A DNA stretch of 64,000 nucleotides from Peptoniphilus sp. ING2-D1G (GCA_000952975.1 LM997412.1:806001-870000); one strand, 5' to 3'. Shown: positions 6,726 through 16,032, counted from the first letter of the stretch. Notes: generated by a model not told the origin, from the letters alone. Program-made: numbers and translations.

Positions 6726-9370
6726 TTTAATTTCTCTTTTATTCCCTCGATTCTATCATTTATAATTTTGAGCATATCTTCATATTTTACAATTTTTTCT
6801 CTTTCAGCATCAACTATTTCCTTTGGAGCTTTAGATACAAATTTTTCATTTGAAAGCTTACTCTTTGCCCTTTTTATTTCTGATTCTATTTCATTTTTTT
6901 CTTTAGACAATCTCTCGTATTCTTTATTGTAGTCTATCAGTTCGCTAAGGGGCAAAAATATTTCCGATTTATCTAAAACTATGGATATGTTGTCTTTATC
7001 CAGCGAGCTCAAGTTTTCCACTATTTGAACACCGTTTGAATAACCTAAACTTAAAAACTTATCTTTATTTTCATTTATTAAGTCAATAATTTCTTGAGAT
7101 TTTGTATATATTATAGTGTTGGATTTTTTGTTGTTCTCGATGTTCATTTGTGCTCTTGCATTTCTTATTTCACGGATTGCAGTTTTAATGTATTCTATAT
7201 TTGACTCTTCTTTATCAAAGATAAATTCCTCATTTGAAACCGGCCATTGAGCAACTATCAATGCGTTATCAACCTCCGGCAAATGCATGTAAATTTCTTC
7301 AGTTATAAAAGGCATGAACGGGTGAAGTAATTTAAGAATATCCTTTAATACATGAACTAATACAGAATTTACAATTTTCTTTTCTTCGCTGTCCTCTGAA
7401 TACAATCTGGGCTTAACCATTTCTATATACCAATCGCAAAAATCGTTCCATATAAAATCATATATGTCACTTCCGGCCATGCCCAGTTCATATTTGTCCA
7501 ATTTTTGCGTAACTTGAGTTATATTTTTTTGAAGTTTCGACAAAATCCATTTGTCTTCATTTTTGAGTTTCGATAAATCTATATTTTCTTTTAAATCCTC
7601 ATCTATATTCATCATTACAAATCTTGCAGCATTCCAAAGTTTATTGGCGAAATTTCTGCTCGCTTCAACTTTTTCATCATAGTATCTCATGTCGTTTCCC
7701 GGGGTATTGCCTGAAATCAACGTAAATCTGAGGGCATCTGCTCCGTACTTGTCTATTACATCTAAAGGATCTACACCGTTTCCCAAGGATTTGCTCATTT
7801 TTCTGCCTAAAGAATCTCTTACAAGACCTGTAAAGAAAACGTCCTTAAAGGGCATTTTTCCAGTTTGCTCAAGAGATGAAAATACCATTCTGATAACCCA
7901 AAAGAATATAATGTCATATCCTGTAACAAGAACATCTGTAGGGAAAAAATATTTGTAATCTTCTGTTTCTTCAGGCCATCCCAAGGTCGAAAAAGGCCAT
8001 AGAGCTGATGAAAACCAAGTATCTAAAGTATCCTCATCTTGCCTGAAAGTAAAACCTTCATAGCCTTTTGTTCCGGTTGGGTCTGTTTTTGAAACCACCA
8101 CTTCGTCTGTTTCGTTACAATAATAAACAGGCAACCTGTGTCCCCACCAAAGTTGTCTTGATATACACCAATCTTTAATATTTTCAAGCCAATTTAAATA
8201 TATCTTTCCAAATCTTTCAGGAATGAAATTTAGTTTTCCTTCTTTGTATTCTCTTATTGCAAGCTCTGCCAGAGGCGCCATTTTAACGAACCATTGTTTA
8301 GAAATTATAGGTTCAATTACAGTCCCACATCTTTCACAGTGTCCCACTGAGTTATGATGCTTTTCCACCTTTGATAAAAGTCCTAAATCTTTAAAGTCTT
8401 GTACTATGGCTTCTCTGGCTTCGTATCTATCCATACCGCAGTAAACGCCTGCGTTTGCATTTAGTTTCGCTTCATCATCAAATACTCTGAGTTGTCCTAA
8501 ATTATGTCTTTCTCCTACTTCAAAGTCGTTGGGATCATGAGAGGGAGTAATCTTCACCGCTCCACTCCCAAAATCCCTTTCAACGTATTCATCGGCAATT
8601 ATGGGTATTTTTCTGTTCATAATGGGAAGAATTGCATACTTGCCCACTATATCTTTATATCTTTCATCATCAAGATGAACAGCTATTGCCAAATCACCAG
8701 GAATTGTTTCCGGTCTTGTCGTAGCTATTTCTATATATCCGCTTTCATCTTCAAGAGGATATTTAAAACTCCAAAAAAATCCATCAGTTTCCTCATGAAC
8801 GACTTCAGCATCTGAAATAGCAGTACCGCAACTGGGACACCAGTTAATTATTCTGTCTCCTCTGTAAATTAAATCTTTTTCATATAATCTGACAAATACT
8901 TCTAAAACTGCATTTGAAAGCATTTCATCAAGAGTAAATCTGTCTCTCGACCAATCGCATGAAACCCCCAATTGTTTCAGCTGTTTTTTTATGTTTCCTC
9001 CGTATTTTTCAGTCCAAGCCCAAGCTTCTTTTAAAAATTCTTCTCTTCCCAGGTCCTGTTTACTTTTATTTTCTGATTTCAACTTTTCCACAACTTTAGC
9101 TTCAGTGGAAATCGATGCGTGATCTGTTCCCGGAACCCATAGCGCTGAATAACCTTGCATTCTTTTGAATCTGATCAATATATCTTGAATAGTGTTATTT
9201 AAAGCATGACCCATATGCAAATTACCTGTTACATTTGGCGGCGGCATTACTATAGTATAAGGCTTTTTGTTCTCATCAACCTCAGCTCTGAAATATCCAT
9301 TATCCATCCAATAATTATATAATCTTTCTTCAAAATCCTTGGGATTATATGTCTTTGCAATCTCTTTCAT
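6722..9370 (-). CDS. valS: Valine--tRNA ligase
   Basis: 882 residues from the chosen ATG at 9370, which has AGGAGGAG just upstream and gives the N-terminus MKEIAKTYNPKDFEERLY. An in-frame extension 29 codons upstream translates the T-box terminator and is rejected. Class I synthetase motifs: 'GNLHMGH' (HIGH) near residue 50 and 'GRKMSKSLGN' near 530. Zinc-type cysteine pairs occur in 'NWCPSCGTA' and 'GHCERCGTV'. The last roughly 65 residues form the ValRS C-terminal coiled coil that contacts tRNA. It is regulated by the upstream T-box and coupled to folC. Confidence 0.97.
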   Translation of the reverse strand: MKEIAKTYNPKDFEERLYNYWMDNGYFRAEVDENKKPYTIVMPPPNVTGNLHMGHALNNTIQDILIRFKRMQGYSALWVPGTDHASISTEAKVVEKLKSENKSKQDLGREEFLKEAWAWTEKYGGNIKKQLKQLGVSCDWSRDRFTLDEMLSNAVLEVFVRLYEKDLIYRGDRIINWCPSCGTAISDAEVVHEETDGFFWSFKYPLEDESGYIEIATTRPETIPGDLAIAVHLDDERYKDIVGKYAILPIMNRKIPIIADEYVERDFGSGAVKITPSHDPNDFEVGERHNLGQLRVFDDEAKLNANAGVYCGMDRYEAREAIVQDFKDLGLLSKVEKHHNSVGHCERCGTVIEPIISKQWFVKMAPLAELAIREYKEGKLNFIPERFGKIYLNWLENIKDWCISRQLWWGHRLPVYYCNETDEVVVSKTDPTGTKGYEGFTFRQDEDTLDTWFSSALWPFSTLGWPEETEDYKYFFPTDVLVTGYDIIFFWVIRMVFSSLEQTGKMPFKDVFFTGLVRDSLGRKMSKSLGNGVDPLDVIDKYGADALRFTLISGNTPGNDMRYYDEKVEASRNFANKLWNAARFVMMNIDEDLKENIDLSKLKNEDKWILSKLQKNITQVTQKLDKYELGMAGSDIYDFIWNDFCDWYIEMVKPRLYSEDSEEKKIVNSVLVHVLKDILKLLHPFMPFITEEIYMHLPEVDNALIVAQWPVSNEEFIFDKEESNIEYIKTAIREIRNARAQMNIENNKKSNTIIYTKSQEIIDLINENKDKFLSLGYSNGVQIVENLSSLDKDNISIVLDKSEIFLPLSELIDYNKEYERLSKEKNEIESEIKRAKSKLSNEKFVSKAPKEIVDAEREKIVKYEDMLKIINDRIEGIKEKLK

Positions 9371-9386
9371 TTCTCCTCCTGTGAAA

Positions 9387-9594
9387 TAAAAAATCCTCCG
9401 TCTATAAGGACGAAGGACGTGGTACCACCTTAATTTCTGCAAATAAATGCAGCTCATAGAATTTAACGATTCCCCGTGTAATATACAAACTGAAAAGCAA
9501 CCTTCATATTATTACCGATGACATCTCCCACCAATTGATATCTCTCTTTAATCGTCCTAATACTACTCCTCTTTCCTTAGTAAATATTCAACTG
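9387..9594 (-). promoter_or_regulatory. T-box riboswitch of valS-folC (tRNA-Val)
   Basis: On the minus strand the T-box AAGGTGGTACCACG (plus 9418-9431) contains UGGU, complementary to the ACCA end of tRNA-Val. The terminator stem is TCCTTCGTC/GACGGAGGA (9394-9417), with U-run 9387-9393. In Stem I, GGAAAG (9571-9576) can pair with CTTTTC (9492-9497), and AGTAGTA and AGAGAG elements lie inside. GUU (9499-9501), followed by a purine just above that basal helix, fits a valine specifier codon. Uncharged tRNA-Val should stabilise the antiterminator and turn on valS and folC. Confidence 0.88.
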
Positions 9595-9600
9595 TAAATC

Positions 9601-9629
9601 ATTGTATAATTAAGAAGTTTTTCTGTCAA
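9601..9629 (-). promoter_or_regulatory. Sigma-A promoter of the valS T-box leader
   Basis: On the minus strand a perfect TTGACA (9624-9629), a 17-base spacer and TACAAT (9601-9606). It lies just after the trpS stop, so valS is transcribed on its own. Confidence 0.88.
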
Positions 9630-9637
9630 CTATATAA

Positions 9638-10627
9638 TTACTTAACTATAAATCCCATCTTTCTATATACTTTTCGCAAGGTTTTATTTGCTAAATAGCT
9701 TGCCTTTTCTGCACCTTGTGTATATATCTTTTCCAGATACTCCTTATCGGATCTTATTTCATTAAATCTGGTTTGAAGTGGTCTTAAGCCTTCTATTACC
9801 ACATCAGCTAAATCCGATTTAAATTTTCCATAGCCTTGATTTTTATATCTGTTTACAATCTCATCTACACTTTCACCGGTAAAAGATACATATATATTTA
9901 TCAAGTTTTTTAGCGCCTTTTGCTCATCATTGTAGTCAAAGTTGTTTAAAGAATCCGTTACAGCTCTTTTTAATTTTCTTCTGATGGTGTTTTCATCGTC
10001 AAGAAGTAGAATATAGGAATTTTCATCCTTGTCCGATTTGCTCATTTTAAATTCCGGGTCTTGCAAAGATTTTATCCTCGCCCCGAATTTCGGTGTTAAA
10101 ATATCAGGAACCACAAAAGTTTCAGAATATTTTGAATTAAATCTTTGAGCCAAATCTCTCGTGAGTTCTACGTGTTGCCTTTGATCTTCCCCTACGGGAA
10201 CATAAGATGTTTGATACAATAAAATATCGGCAGCCATTAGTACGGGATAATTTAAAATACCTGCCATAACTTCTTTGCTCCTCTTTGATTTGTCTTTAAA
10301 CTGCGTCATCCTTTGAAGTTGTCCCATTGAGGCTATTGTATTTAAAATCCATCCTAATTCTGCATGTTGAGGAACATGAGATTGAATGTAAATTATTGAT
10401 TTATCGGGATCAAGGCCTGCCGCCAAATAAAGAGAAAGCACATCTAACGTGTTTTTTCTTAATGATTTCGGATCTTGTTCAACTGTAATAGCATGCATAT
10501 CAACTATACAATATAAGCAATTATACTGGTCTTGCAATTCTATGAAATTCTTCAATGCACCTATATAATTGCCTATGGTCAGTGATCCTGAAGGTTGAAT
10601 TCCGCTATAAACTATTTTTTTGTCCAT
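9638..10627 (-). CDS. trpS: Tryptophan--tRNA ligase
   Basis: 329 residues, the usual TrpRS length. Class I motifs: the HIGH-equivalent 'PSGSLTIGNYIGA' (residues 12-24) and 'FKMSKSDKDE' (about 193-202). 'PVGEDQRQHVELTRD' is the conserved TrpRS segment that contacts ATP and tryptophan. It charges tRNA-Trp in the cytoplasm. The gene lies 8 bases downstream of the MTA/SAH deaminase gene and is probably cotranscribed with it. No T-box is seen in front of it. Confidence 0.97.
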   Translation of the reverse strand: MDKKIVYSGIQPSGSLTIGNYIGALKNFIELQDQYNCLYCIVDMHAITVEQDPKSLRKNTLDVLSLYLAAGLDPDKSIIYIQSHVPQHAELGWILNTIASMGQLQRMTQFKDKSKRSKEVMAGILNYPVLMAADILLYQTSYVPVGEDQRQHVELTRDLAQRFNSKYSETFVVPDILTPKFGARIKSLQDPEFKMSKSDKDENSYILLLDDENTIRRKLKRAVTDSLNNFDYNDEQKALKNLINIYVSFTGESVDEIVNRYKNQGYGKFKSDLADVVIEGLRPLQTRFNEIRSDKEYLEKIYTQGAEKASYLANKTLRKVYRKMGFIVK

Positions 10628-10635
10628 ATTCTCTC

Positions 10636-11913
10636 CTATCTGTTCAATAAATCTTTAGTAAGTTCTCTAACTTTATTTTTTATTTTTTCTTCATCAAGAG
10701 TCAAAATCTCTTTGTTTCTCATTATAAATTTTCCATCTACAATAAGATCGCTCACATCTTTTGAATTAGCACTATAGCAAATCGCAGAGATTAAATTGTT
10801 CTTTGGAACAAAATTCAAGCTATTTAAATTTATAAGGGCAATATCTGCAAGTTTTCCCTCTTTTATTTCTCCGATATTTATGTTAAAAGCCTCGGCGCCA
10901 TTAATTGTAGCCATTTTAAGCATATCTATGGCTTTTACCGCTTTAGGATCTTCCTTTAGTGCCTTATTTACTATGGCTCCTATATGCATCTCCTCGAACA
11001 TATCCTGATTGTTATTGGATGAAGAGCCATCAGTACCCAGAGTTACACATACATTTTTTTCAAGCATATATTTAATATCAGTAAATCCTGAGGCAAGTTT
11101 TAAGTTGGATGTGGGATTGTATACCGGATAAAATTCTTTTTCTGATATAAAGTCTATCTCTTCTTCATTTAAATGTGTACAATGAGCCGCTATCACTCTT
11201 AAATCAAAAAGTCCTAAATCATCAAGATACTCTATGGGTCTTTTCTCATGCTTAGCAATGCAATCGTATATTTCTTTTTTTGTTTCCGATATATGCATAT
11301 TTAACACAGAATCAAAGGATTTTGAAATATCAATAATTTCCTTTATGAATTCAGTACTGCATGTATATATGGCATGTGGTGAGGGCATGACTTTTATTCT
11401 TTCATTTGCTTTATTGTGGTAGTCTTTATACAGTCTTATGGTATCGTCTATTTTCTTTTCGGGATCTCCCGTAATATCAGTAAGACCCTTTGTGATAATT
11501 CCTCTTATTCCCGATTCAATTACCCCATCTGCAACTCTATGCATTGCATCATACATGTCGCATACAGTAGATACTCCGCTTCTGATGTTTTCTATTATAG
11601 ATAACAGACTGGCATAATAAATATCTTCGCCGGTTAATTTTGCTTCCAATGGAAATATTTTATCATTTAGCCATGAATTTAAATCCAAATCATCGGCATA
11701 ATTTCTCATCATAGTCATCCCTAAATGGGTATGTGCATTTATTAAAGCAGGTATTGCCAACTTATTCTCACAATTTATGGCATCATCCGCATCTATCTTT
11801 ATATCTTTATCAACCTTTGAGACTTTGTTATCCTCTATGTATATGTTGGAATTATCGATTACACATTCATTTTTTACATCAATGTAGGATACGTTTTTTA
11901 ATAATATACTCAT
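10636..11913 (-). CDS. mtaD: Amidohydrolase, 5-methylthioadenosine/S-adenosylhomocysteine deaminase-like
   Basis: 425 residues, TIM-barrel amidohydrolase of the MtaD/SsnA group. Metal and catalytic motifs: 'NAHTHLGMTMMRN' (about residues 58-70), 'MHISETKKE', 'IAAHCTHLNEEE' and 'VTLGTDGSSSNNNQDMFEE' with the conserved Asp. MtaD deaminates 5'-methylthioadenosine, S-adenosylhomocysteine and sometimes adenosine, linking to methionine salvage. The N-terminal and C-terminal beta-sandwich parts are present. Substrate is inferred from the motifs only; guanine deaminase or chlorohydrolase relatives are possible. It precedes trpS in an apparent two-gene operon divergent from rpsD. Confidence 0.82.
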   Translation of the reverse strand: MSILLKNVSYIDVKNECVIDNSNIYIEDNKVSKVDKDIKIDADDAINCENKLAIPALINAHTHLGMTMMRNYADDLDLNSWLNDKIFPLEAKLTGEDIYYASLLSIIENIRSGVSTVCDMYDAMHRVADGVIESGIRGIITKGLTDITGDPEKKIDDTIRLYKDYHNKANERIKVMPSPHAIYTCSTEFIKEIIDISKSFDSVLNMHISETKKEIYDCIAKHEKRPIEYLDDLGLFDLRVIAAHCTHLNEEEIDFISEKEFYPVYNPTSNLKLASGFTDIKYMLEKNVCVTLGTDGSSSNNNQDMFEEMHIGAIVNKALKEDPKAVKAIDMLKMATINGAEAFNINIGEIKEGKLADIALINLNSLNFVPKNNLISAICYSANSKDVSDLIVDGKFIMRNKEILTLDEEKIKNKVRELTKDLLNR

Positions 11914-11970
11914 AATGCCTCCTTAAACTCTATTTATTATAACATTTTTAAAATAATTTTTGAAAATTTC

Positions 11971-11999
11971 TTTACAAAAAAGACATATTTTAGTATAAT
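11971..11999 (+). promoter_or_regulatory. Sigma-A promoter of rpsD
   Basis: TTTACA (11971-11976), a 17-base spacer and TATAAT (11994-11999). The leader at 12005-12045 holds TAAAATT/AATTTTA arms around a GC-rich loop (CGCGGCG). This could be an S4 autoregulatory site, but that is only a suggestion. Confidence 0.82.
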
Positions 12000-12053
12000 G
12001 TCAGCGGCTCTTAAAATTATCGCGGCGAGAATTTTATTAGGAGTTGAATATTA

Positions 12054-12647
12054 ATGGCAAAAATGATGGGACCTCGATTTAAACTATCCAGAAGATTGGG
12101 TCTTAATGTGTGCGGTCACCCCAAAGCTATGAAAAGAGCAACTAAGGGTACAGCAAGAAGTGATAAGAAATTAACTGAATACGGTAAGCAATTGCTTGAA
12201 AAACAAAGATTGAGAGCGTATTACGGAGTTCTGGAAAAACAATTCGCAAATTTGTTTGAAGAAGCCAGAAAATCCAAGGATCAAACCGGTCCGACCTTAG
12301 TTCAATTTTTGGAAAGAAGACTTGATAACTTAACTTACAGAATGGGATTTGCAAGTTCAATAAGACAAGCAAGACAAATGGTAACTCACGGTCATATGAA
12401 TGTAAATGGCAAAAAAGTCAATATACCTTCATATAGATGCGATGCAGGAGATGTAATAACTCTTTCTGCCAGAGGAAAAAAAGCTGAACTTTTCAAAGAA
12501 AACTTTGAAACTAATTATGTTACTTCTTATCCTTACATTTCAAAGGAAGAAGACTTTAAAGCTACATTGGTAACTCTTCCTAACAGAGAAGACATCCCAA
12601 TTGAAATTGACGACCAACTTATAGTTGAATTTTACTCGAAGATATAA
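12054..12647 (+). CDS. rpsD: 30S ribosomal protein S4
   Basis: 197 residues, slightly short of the usual 200-208. It is a primary 16S rRNA binding protein and usually autoregulates its own mRNA. The N-terminal part has 'GPRFKLSRRLG'. The S4 RNA-binding domain (about 88-150) carries 'RRLDNLTYRMGFASSIRQARQ' and 'HGHMNVNGKKVNIPSY'. The N-terminus has Cys22 in 'LNVCGH' but lacks the complete four-cysteine zinc set of C+ S4 proteins. Start ATG follows TTAGGAG. It has its own promoter and a strong terminator. Confidence 0.97.
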   Translation: MAKMMGPRFKLSRRLGLNVCGHPKAMKRATKGTARSDKKLTEYGKQLLEKQRLRAYYGVLEKQFANLFEEARKSKDQTGPTLVQFLERRLDNLTYRMGFASSIRQARQMVTHGHMNVNGKKVNIPSYRCDAGDVITLSARGKKAELFKENFETNYVTSYPYISKEEDFKATLVTLPNREDIPIEIDDQLIVEFYSKI

Positions 12648-12651
12648 TGTA

Positions 12652-12689
12652 AAAGTGATGAAATCTAACCCAATTTCATCACTTTTTTT
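12652..12689 (+). terminator. Terminator of rpsD
   Basis: AAAGTGATGAAAT (12652-12664) and ATTTCATCACTTT (12673-12685) form a 13-bp perfect stem, 8-base loop, followed by T's. The ribosome binding site of the next gene begins 15 bases later. Confidence 0.9.
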
Positions 12690-12717
12690 ACAATACAAAT
12701 GATAAGGAGTGAATGTT

Positions 12718-13005
12718 ATGACAACAAATGACAAAGAAATAAAATTTGTAAAACTTGTATCCGTTTATGATAATTTCAATATCTTAGCCATAAAGGGAAT
12801 TTTAAAAGATGCAAATATTCCCTTCCAAGAATCAAGTGACAGTGCTAATGAATATTTTAGACAGATTCTTGGTTCACAGCTTATAGGTACTGATATTCTT
12901 GTACCGGAAGATTCTTTACAAAAAGCAAGAGAACTTGTAAACATGGTTCTTGGAGTTGACTTTAGAGGATATGAACAAGAAGAAAAAGATAACATGAACA
13001 AATAA
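12718..13005 (+). CDS. DUF2007 domain protein (putative signal-transducing protein family)
   Basis: 95 residues from the ATG at 12718, which has AAGGAG 8 bases upstream; an in-frame GTG at 12709 lies inside that site and is rejected. 'VKLVSVYDNFNILAIKGILKDANIPF' and 'GTDILVPEDSLQKARELVN' fit DUF2007, a small alpha/beta domain often found alone or fused to zinc ribbons. Its function is not established. It contains no membrane segment and no metal motif. It follows rpsD past a terminator and has no visible promoter of its own, so read-through may supply it. Confidence 0.75.
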   Translation: MTTNDKEIKFVKLVSVYDNFNILAIKGILKDANIPFQESSDSANEYFRQILGSQLIGTDILVPEDSLQKARELVNMVLGVDFRGYEQEEKDNMNK

Positions 13006-13060
13006 AAACCTCTTCTGTTTTGCATTGGGTGTAATATTAGAACTTTGTTGTTTCACACTA

Positions 13061-13106
13061 AAAAAATAAATTGACTTAAAATTAATTTTAAGTCAATTTA
13101 TTTTTT
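13061..13106. terminator. Bidirectional terminator, 46-base perfect palindrome
   Basis: TTGACTTAAAATT (13071-13083) and AATTTTAAGTCAA (13084-13096) are flanked by matching A-rich and T-rich arms. It serves both the DUF2007 gene (+) and the dehydratase gene (-). Confidence 0.85.
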
Positions 13107-13121
13107 TAGTCTTAAGTTATT

Positions 13122-14081
13122 CTAATAGTCAATGTTTTCCAATAAATTTAATTGACTTAAACTAATTGAACCTCCGCTTATAACAAAACAAACTTTTTTA
13201 TTTTTTTCTATTTTTATTTTATTTTCTAAAATTCCACCAATTCCTATGGCGGAAGAAATTTCAGATAAAATTTTTCCTTCCATTAGAAGAAGTTTCATTC
13301 CCTTTAAAATATATTCTTCAGAAACGTCCATAAAACCGTCTACATACTTAACTACTTGTCTATAATTTTTTTCTCCCGGAGTTGCACTAACCAATGCATC
13401 TGCAACTGTCTTTTTAAACTCCACTGTGGATCTTTTGTTTGCCTTTAAACTAACAGTATAACGCGCAATGTTTTTCGACTCAGCTCCGATTATTTTTGCA
13501 GCGCTGTTTTTTTCTTTGATTGCAGTAGAAATGCCTCCGATAAGCCCACCACCGCTAACAGGGACAATTACATAGTCAAAATCAATATTTGAACTTAATA
13601 TTTCTAAACCTGTCGTTCCTTGTCCTGCCATTATTTCGTAATCATCAAAAGGAAGAATTTCAGTCATATTTTTTTCATTGCTGATTTCCTTAGCAAGTTT
13701 AAACCTATCTTTTGGATCACATTGAATAACCTTTGCACCAAGATTTAATATATTATCCACTTTAACTTTAGGAGTAATATCCGGTATTACGACAATTGCA
13801 GGAATTCCCAACTCTTTTGCTGCATAGGCTATGGCTTTCCCATGATTGCCTGAAGAGGCACAGACTACTCCATTTTCAAGTTTTTCCTTTGGCAAATATA
13901 AAATTTTGTTCATTGCGCCGCGATATTTAAACGATCCTGTTTTTTGCATATTTTCAAGTTTTAAATAGACTTCAAAACCTAAAAATTCATCCAAATTATT
14001 CATTCTGATCAATGGTGTTTTTACAATATAATTCTCTATTCTTTTTTGAGCCTGTAAAATATTATCAATATTAAATTCCAT
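13122..14081 (-). CDS. Threonine/serine ammonia-lyase (PLP, TdcB-like)
   Basis: 319 residues, PLP fold type II. The PLP lysine is in 'GSFKYRGA' (about residue 51); 'SSGNHGKAIAYAA' binds substrate and 'VSGGGLIGG' binds the PLP phosphate. It converts threonine to 2-oxobutyrate and ammonia (or serine to pyruvate). There is no C-terminal ACT domain, so it resembles the catabolic short form rather than biosynthetic IlvA; no isoleucine genes are nearby. That fits an amino-acid-fermenting anaerobe. It is a single gene with RBS AAGGAGG; it could also be a serine racemase or dehydratase relative. Confidence 0.87.
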   Translation of the reverse strand: MEFNIDNILQAQKRIENYIVKTPLIRMNNLDEFLGFEVYLKLENMQKTGSFKYRGAMNKILYLPKEKLENGVVCASSGNHGKAIAYAAKELGIPAIVVIPDITPKVKVDNILNLGAKVIQCDPKDRFKLAKEISNEKNMTEILPFDDYEIMAGQGTTGLEILSSNIDFDYVIVPVSGGGLIGGISTAIKEKNSAAKIIGAESKNIARYTVSLKANKRSTVEFKKTVADALVSATPGEKNYRQVVKYVDGFMDVSEEYILKGMKLLLMEGKILSEISSAIGIGGILENKIKIEKNKKVCFVISGGSISLSQLNLLENIDY

Positions 14082-14176
14082 AATTACCCTCCTTTATATA
14101 AATTATATTCTGTTTTTTTAAATAAATATATAGACAATAAGATTCTGGCTACACCGATTAGAAGCTTAGCTTTTTT

Positions 14177-15565
14177 TCAATTATTTAAAAATGCTTTATA
14201 TGCCTTACATGTCATATATGCATCAGCTTTAGATACAAGTTCAACAGGAGCATGCATGGATAACATAGCTGTACCGAAATCTACCACTTCAGCTCCATAT
14301 TCTGCCAGTATATAGGCAATGGTTCCGCCTCCTCCTTGGTCGACTTTGCCCAGTTCTCCTGTTTGCCATATAACTTTATTATCATCCAAGATTTTTCTTA
14401 TCTCAGCTAAATATTCCGCATTTGCATCATTTGAGCTGTTTTTTCCTCTTGAGCCCGTATATTTTGACATGGCAACACCATATCCTATTTTCGCACCATT
14501 TTTCGAATCCATTACATCTTTAAAATTCGGATCTATTGCAGCTGTTACATCTGCAGATAATACCTTTGAATTAGCCATTGCTCTTTTTACATAAATTTCC
14601 TTATACTCACCAGTGGAAAATATCAATTCCGCAACTGAATTTTCAAAAAACTTGGCTGACATGGAAGTATTTCCTACAGACCCGATTTCTTCTTTATCTA
14701 CAAATAAACTCACAGATGTAATTTTAGGATTTTCAATATTTAAAATAGCCTCCAAATTTGCATAAGAACAAACTCTATCATCATGACCATGGGCTGCAAT
14801 TAGTGCTCTGTCAAATCCAACATCTCGCGCTTTAGAGGCGGGAACAATCTCCAATTCTGAAATTAAAAAATCCTCTTCAATCATTCCGTATTCTTCATTT
14901 AAATGTTTCAATATCAATTTTTTAATGGGGTTATCTTCATCACAGCCATAGGAAGAATGCCCAACCACTACATTTAAATCTTCTCCCTCTATGGCATCTT
15001 TTAATTTCTTTTCATTTTGTTTAGCGCTTAAGTGAGGTAATAAATCGTTGATGTAAAAAATGGGATCTTCTTCTCTTTCTCCTATACATATATTCAATGT
15101 TTCACCCTTTTTATTTATGACAATTCCATGTATGGCAAGAGGAATAGTTGTCCATTGATATTTTTTTATTCCACCGTAGTAATGGGTTTTTAAAAGAGCC
15201 AACTCAGAGTCTTCATATAAAGGATTTTGTTTCAAATCAAGCCTTGGAGAATCTATATGAGAACCTACGATTCTCATTCCATCTTTTATATCTTCTCCCA
15301 TAACAAATAATATAACAGATTTATTTTTGTTGTTTAAAAATAATTTGTCTCCCCTTTTAATCTTTGACTTGACAGCATCCTTTAAATCAATAAATCCGTG
15401 TTCTTCGGCTTTTTCAATTATAAATTTACAAGCTTCTCTTTCTGTTTTTGAATTATCTAAAAAATTCTTGTATCTTTCAGAGTATTCGAATATTTTTTTG
15501 TTTTCTTTTTCATCAATTTGTTGCCAAACAGATTTTTGTTTATATTCTAAATTATCTAAGTTCAT
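14177..15565 (-). CDS. Aminopeptidase, peptidase family M18
   Basis: 462 residues, usual M18 length. It is a zinc aminopeptidase, tetrahedral dodecamer in known members, that trims peptides in the cytoplasm. Motifs: 'GSHIDSPRLDLK' (metal His and Asp, about residue 99), 'AHGHDDRVCSY' with bridging Asp, 'VDKEEIGSVG' with catalytic Glu pair, and C-terminal 'MLSMHAPVELVSKAD' with metal His. Clostridial relatives are annotated as aminopeptidase 1. The start follows GGAGGCACT. It appears to be a single gene and fits a peptide-using lifestyle. Confidence 0.92.
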   Translation of the reverse strand: MNLDNLEYKQKSVWQQIDEKENKKIFEYSERYKNFLDNSKTEREACKFIIEKAEEHGFIDLKDAVKSKIKRGDKLFLNNKNKSVILFVMGEDIKDGMRIVGSHIDSPRLDLKQNPLYEDSELALLKTHYYGGIKKYQWTTIPLAIHGIVINKKGETLNICIGEREEDPIFYINDLLPHLSAKQNEKKLKDAIEGEDLNVVVGHSSYGCDEDNPIKKLILKHLNEEYGMIEEDFLISELEIVPASKARDVGFDRALIAAHGHDDRVCSYANLEAILNIENPKITSVSLFVDKEEIGSVGNTSMSAKFFENSVAELIFSTGEYKEIYVKRAMANSKVLSADVTAAIDPNFKDVMDSKNGAKIGYGVAMSKYTGSRGKNSSNDANAEYLAEIRKILDDNKVIWQTGELGKVDQGGGGTIAYILAEYGAEVVDFGTAMLSMHAPVELVSKADAYMTCKAYKAFLNN

Positions 15566-15650
15566 AGTGCCTCCATAAATTATATTTTGTTTTTCGTATA
15601 AATGTTATCACAATTAAAAATTAACATCAATTTTATATAATAATATTACC

Positions 15651-15691
15651 CAAAGAAGTATCCCTGCATTAAATGCAGGGATACTTCTTTG
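15651..15691. terminator. Strong hairpin downstream of yerC
   Basis: Perfect 20-bp inverted repeat (15651-15670 and 15672-15691, one-base centre; core GTATCCCTGCATT/AATGCAGGGATAC). It follows the yerC stop. The longer T-tract lies on the plus-strand side, so for yerC it may be a weak terminator or an mRNA 3'-end stabiliser. Confidence 0.6.
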
Positions 15692-15703
15692 ATATTTTTT
15701 TAA

Positions 15704-16018
15704 TTATTTATTTTCTTCGTCGTCGTAAAATCCTAATTTTTTAAGTACAAGTTTATAACCGTCAGCACCATAATTTAATGATCTGTTAATTCTGGAAATT
15801 GTAGCGGTACTTGCTCCGGTTTCCGATTCTATTTCATGGTATGTCTTGTTTTTGATTAACAACTTAACGACTTGTAATCTTTGAGAAATTGCCTGGATTT
15901 CCTTTACCGTACAAATGTCTTCGAAAAACCTGTAACACTCTTCAGTGTTCTCAAGGGCCAAAATCGCTTCAAAAAGACTGTCAGTTTGTTCACTTTTAAT
16001 TTTAGAATTATAAATCAT
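15704..16018 (-). CDS. yerC: YerC/YecD family TrpR-related DNA-binding protein
   Basis: 104 residues from ATG 16018, with GGAGG 8 bases upstream; an upstream in-frame GTG at 16033 overlaps the ribosome binding site and is rejected. The family is related to the Trp repressor: 'TVKEIQAISQRLQVVKLLI' followed by the helix-turn-helix 'TYHEIESETGASTATISRI' (about residues 66-85). The regulated genes and the ligand are unknown for most members. It follows purE closely, with the GTG and stop touching, so the two are one transcript. It could regulate purine or amino acid genes, but that is a guess. Confidence 0.88.
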   Translation of the reverse strand: MIYNSKIKSEQTDSLFEAILALENTEECYRFFEDICTVKEIQAISQRLQVVKLLIKNKTYHEIESETGASTATISRINRSLNYGADGYKLVLKKLGFYDDEENK

Positions 16019-16032
16019 TGATACAACCTCCA

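Noticed and set aside
9371-9457. 29-codon N-terminal extension of valS
   Set aside because: It translates the T-box antiterminator and terminator. The ATG at 9370 has a strong AGGAGGAG site and the family's normal N-terminus.
13061-13106. 46-base palindrome as a mobile element end or operator
   Set aside because: It lies between convergent gene ends with A and T arms on both sides, which is fully explained as a bidirectional terminator.
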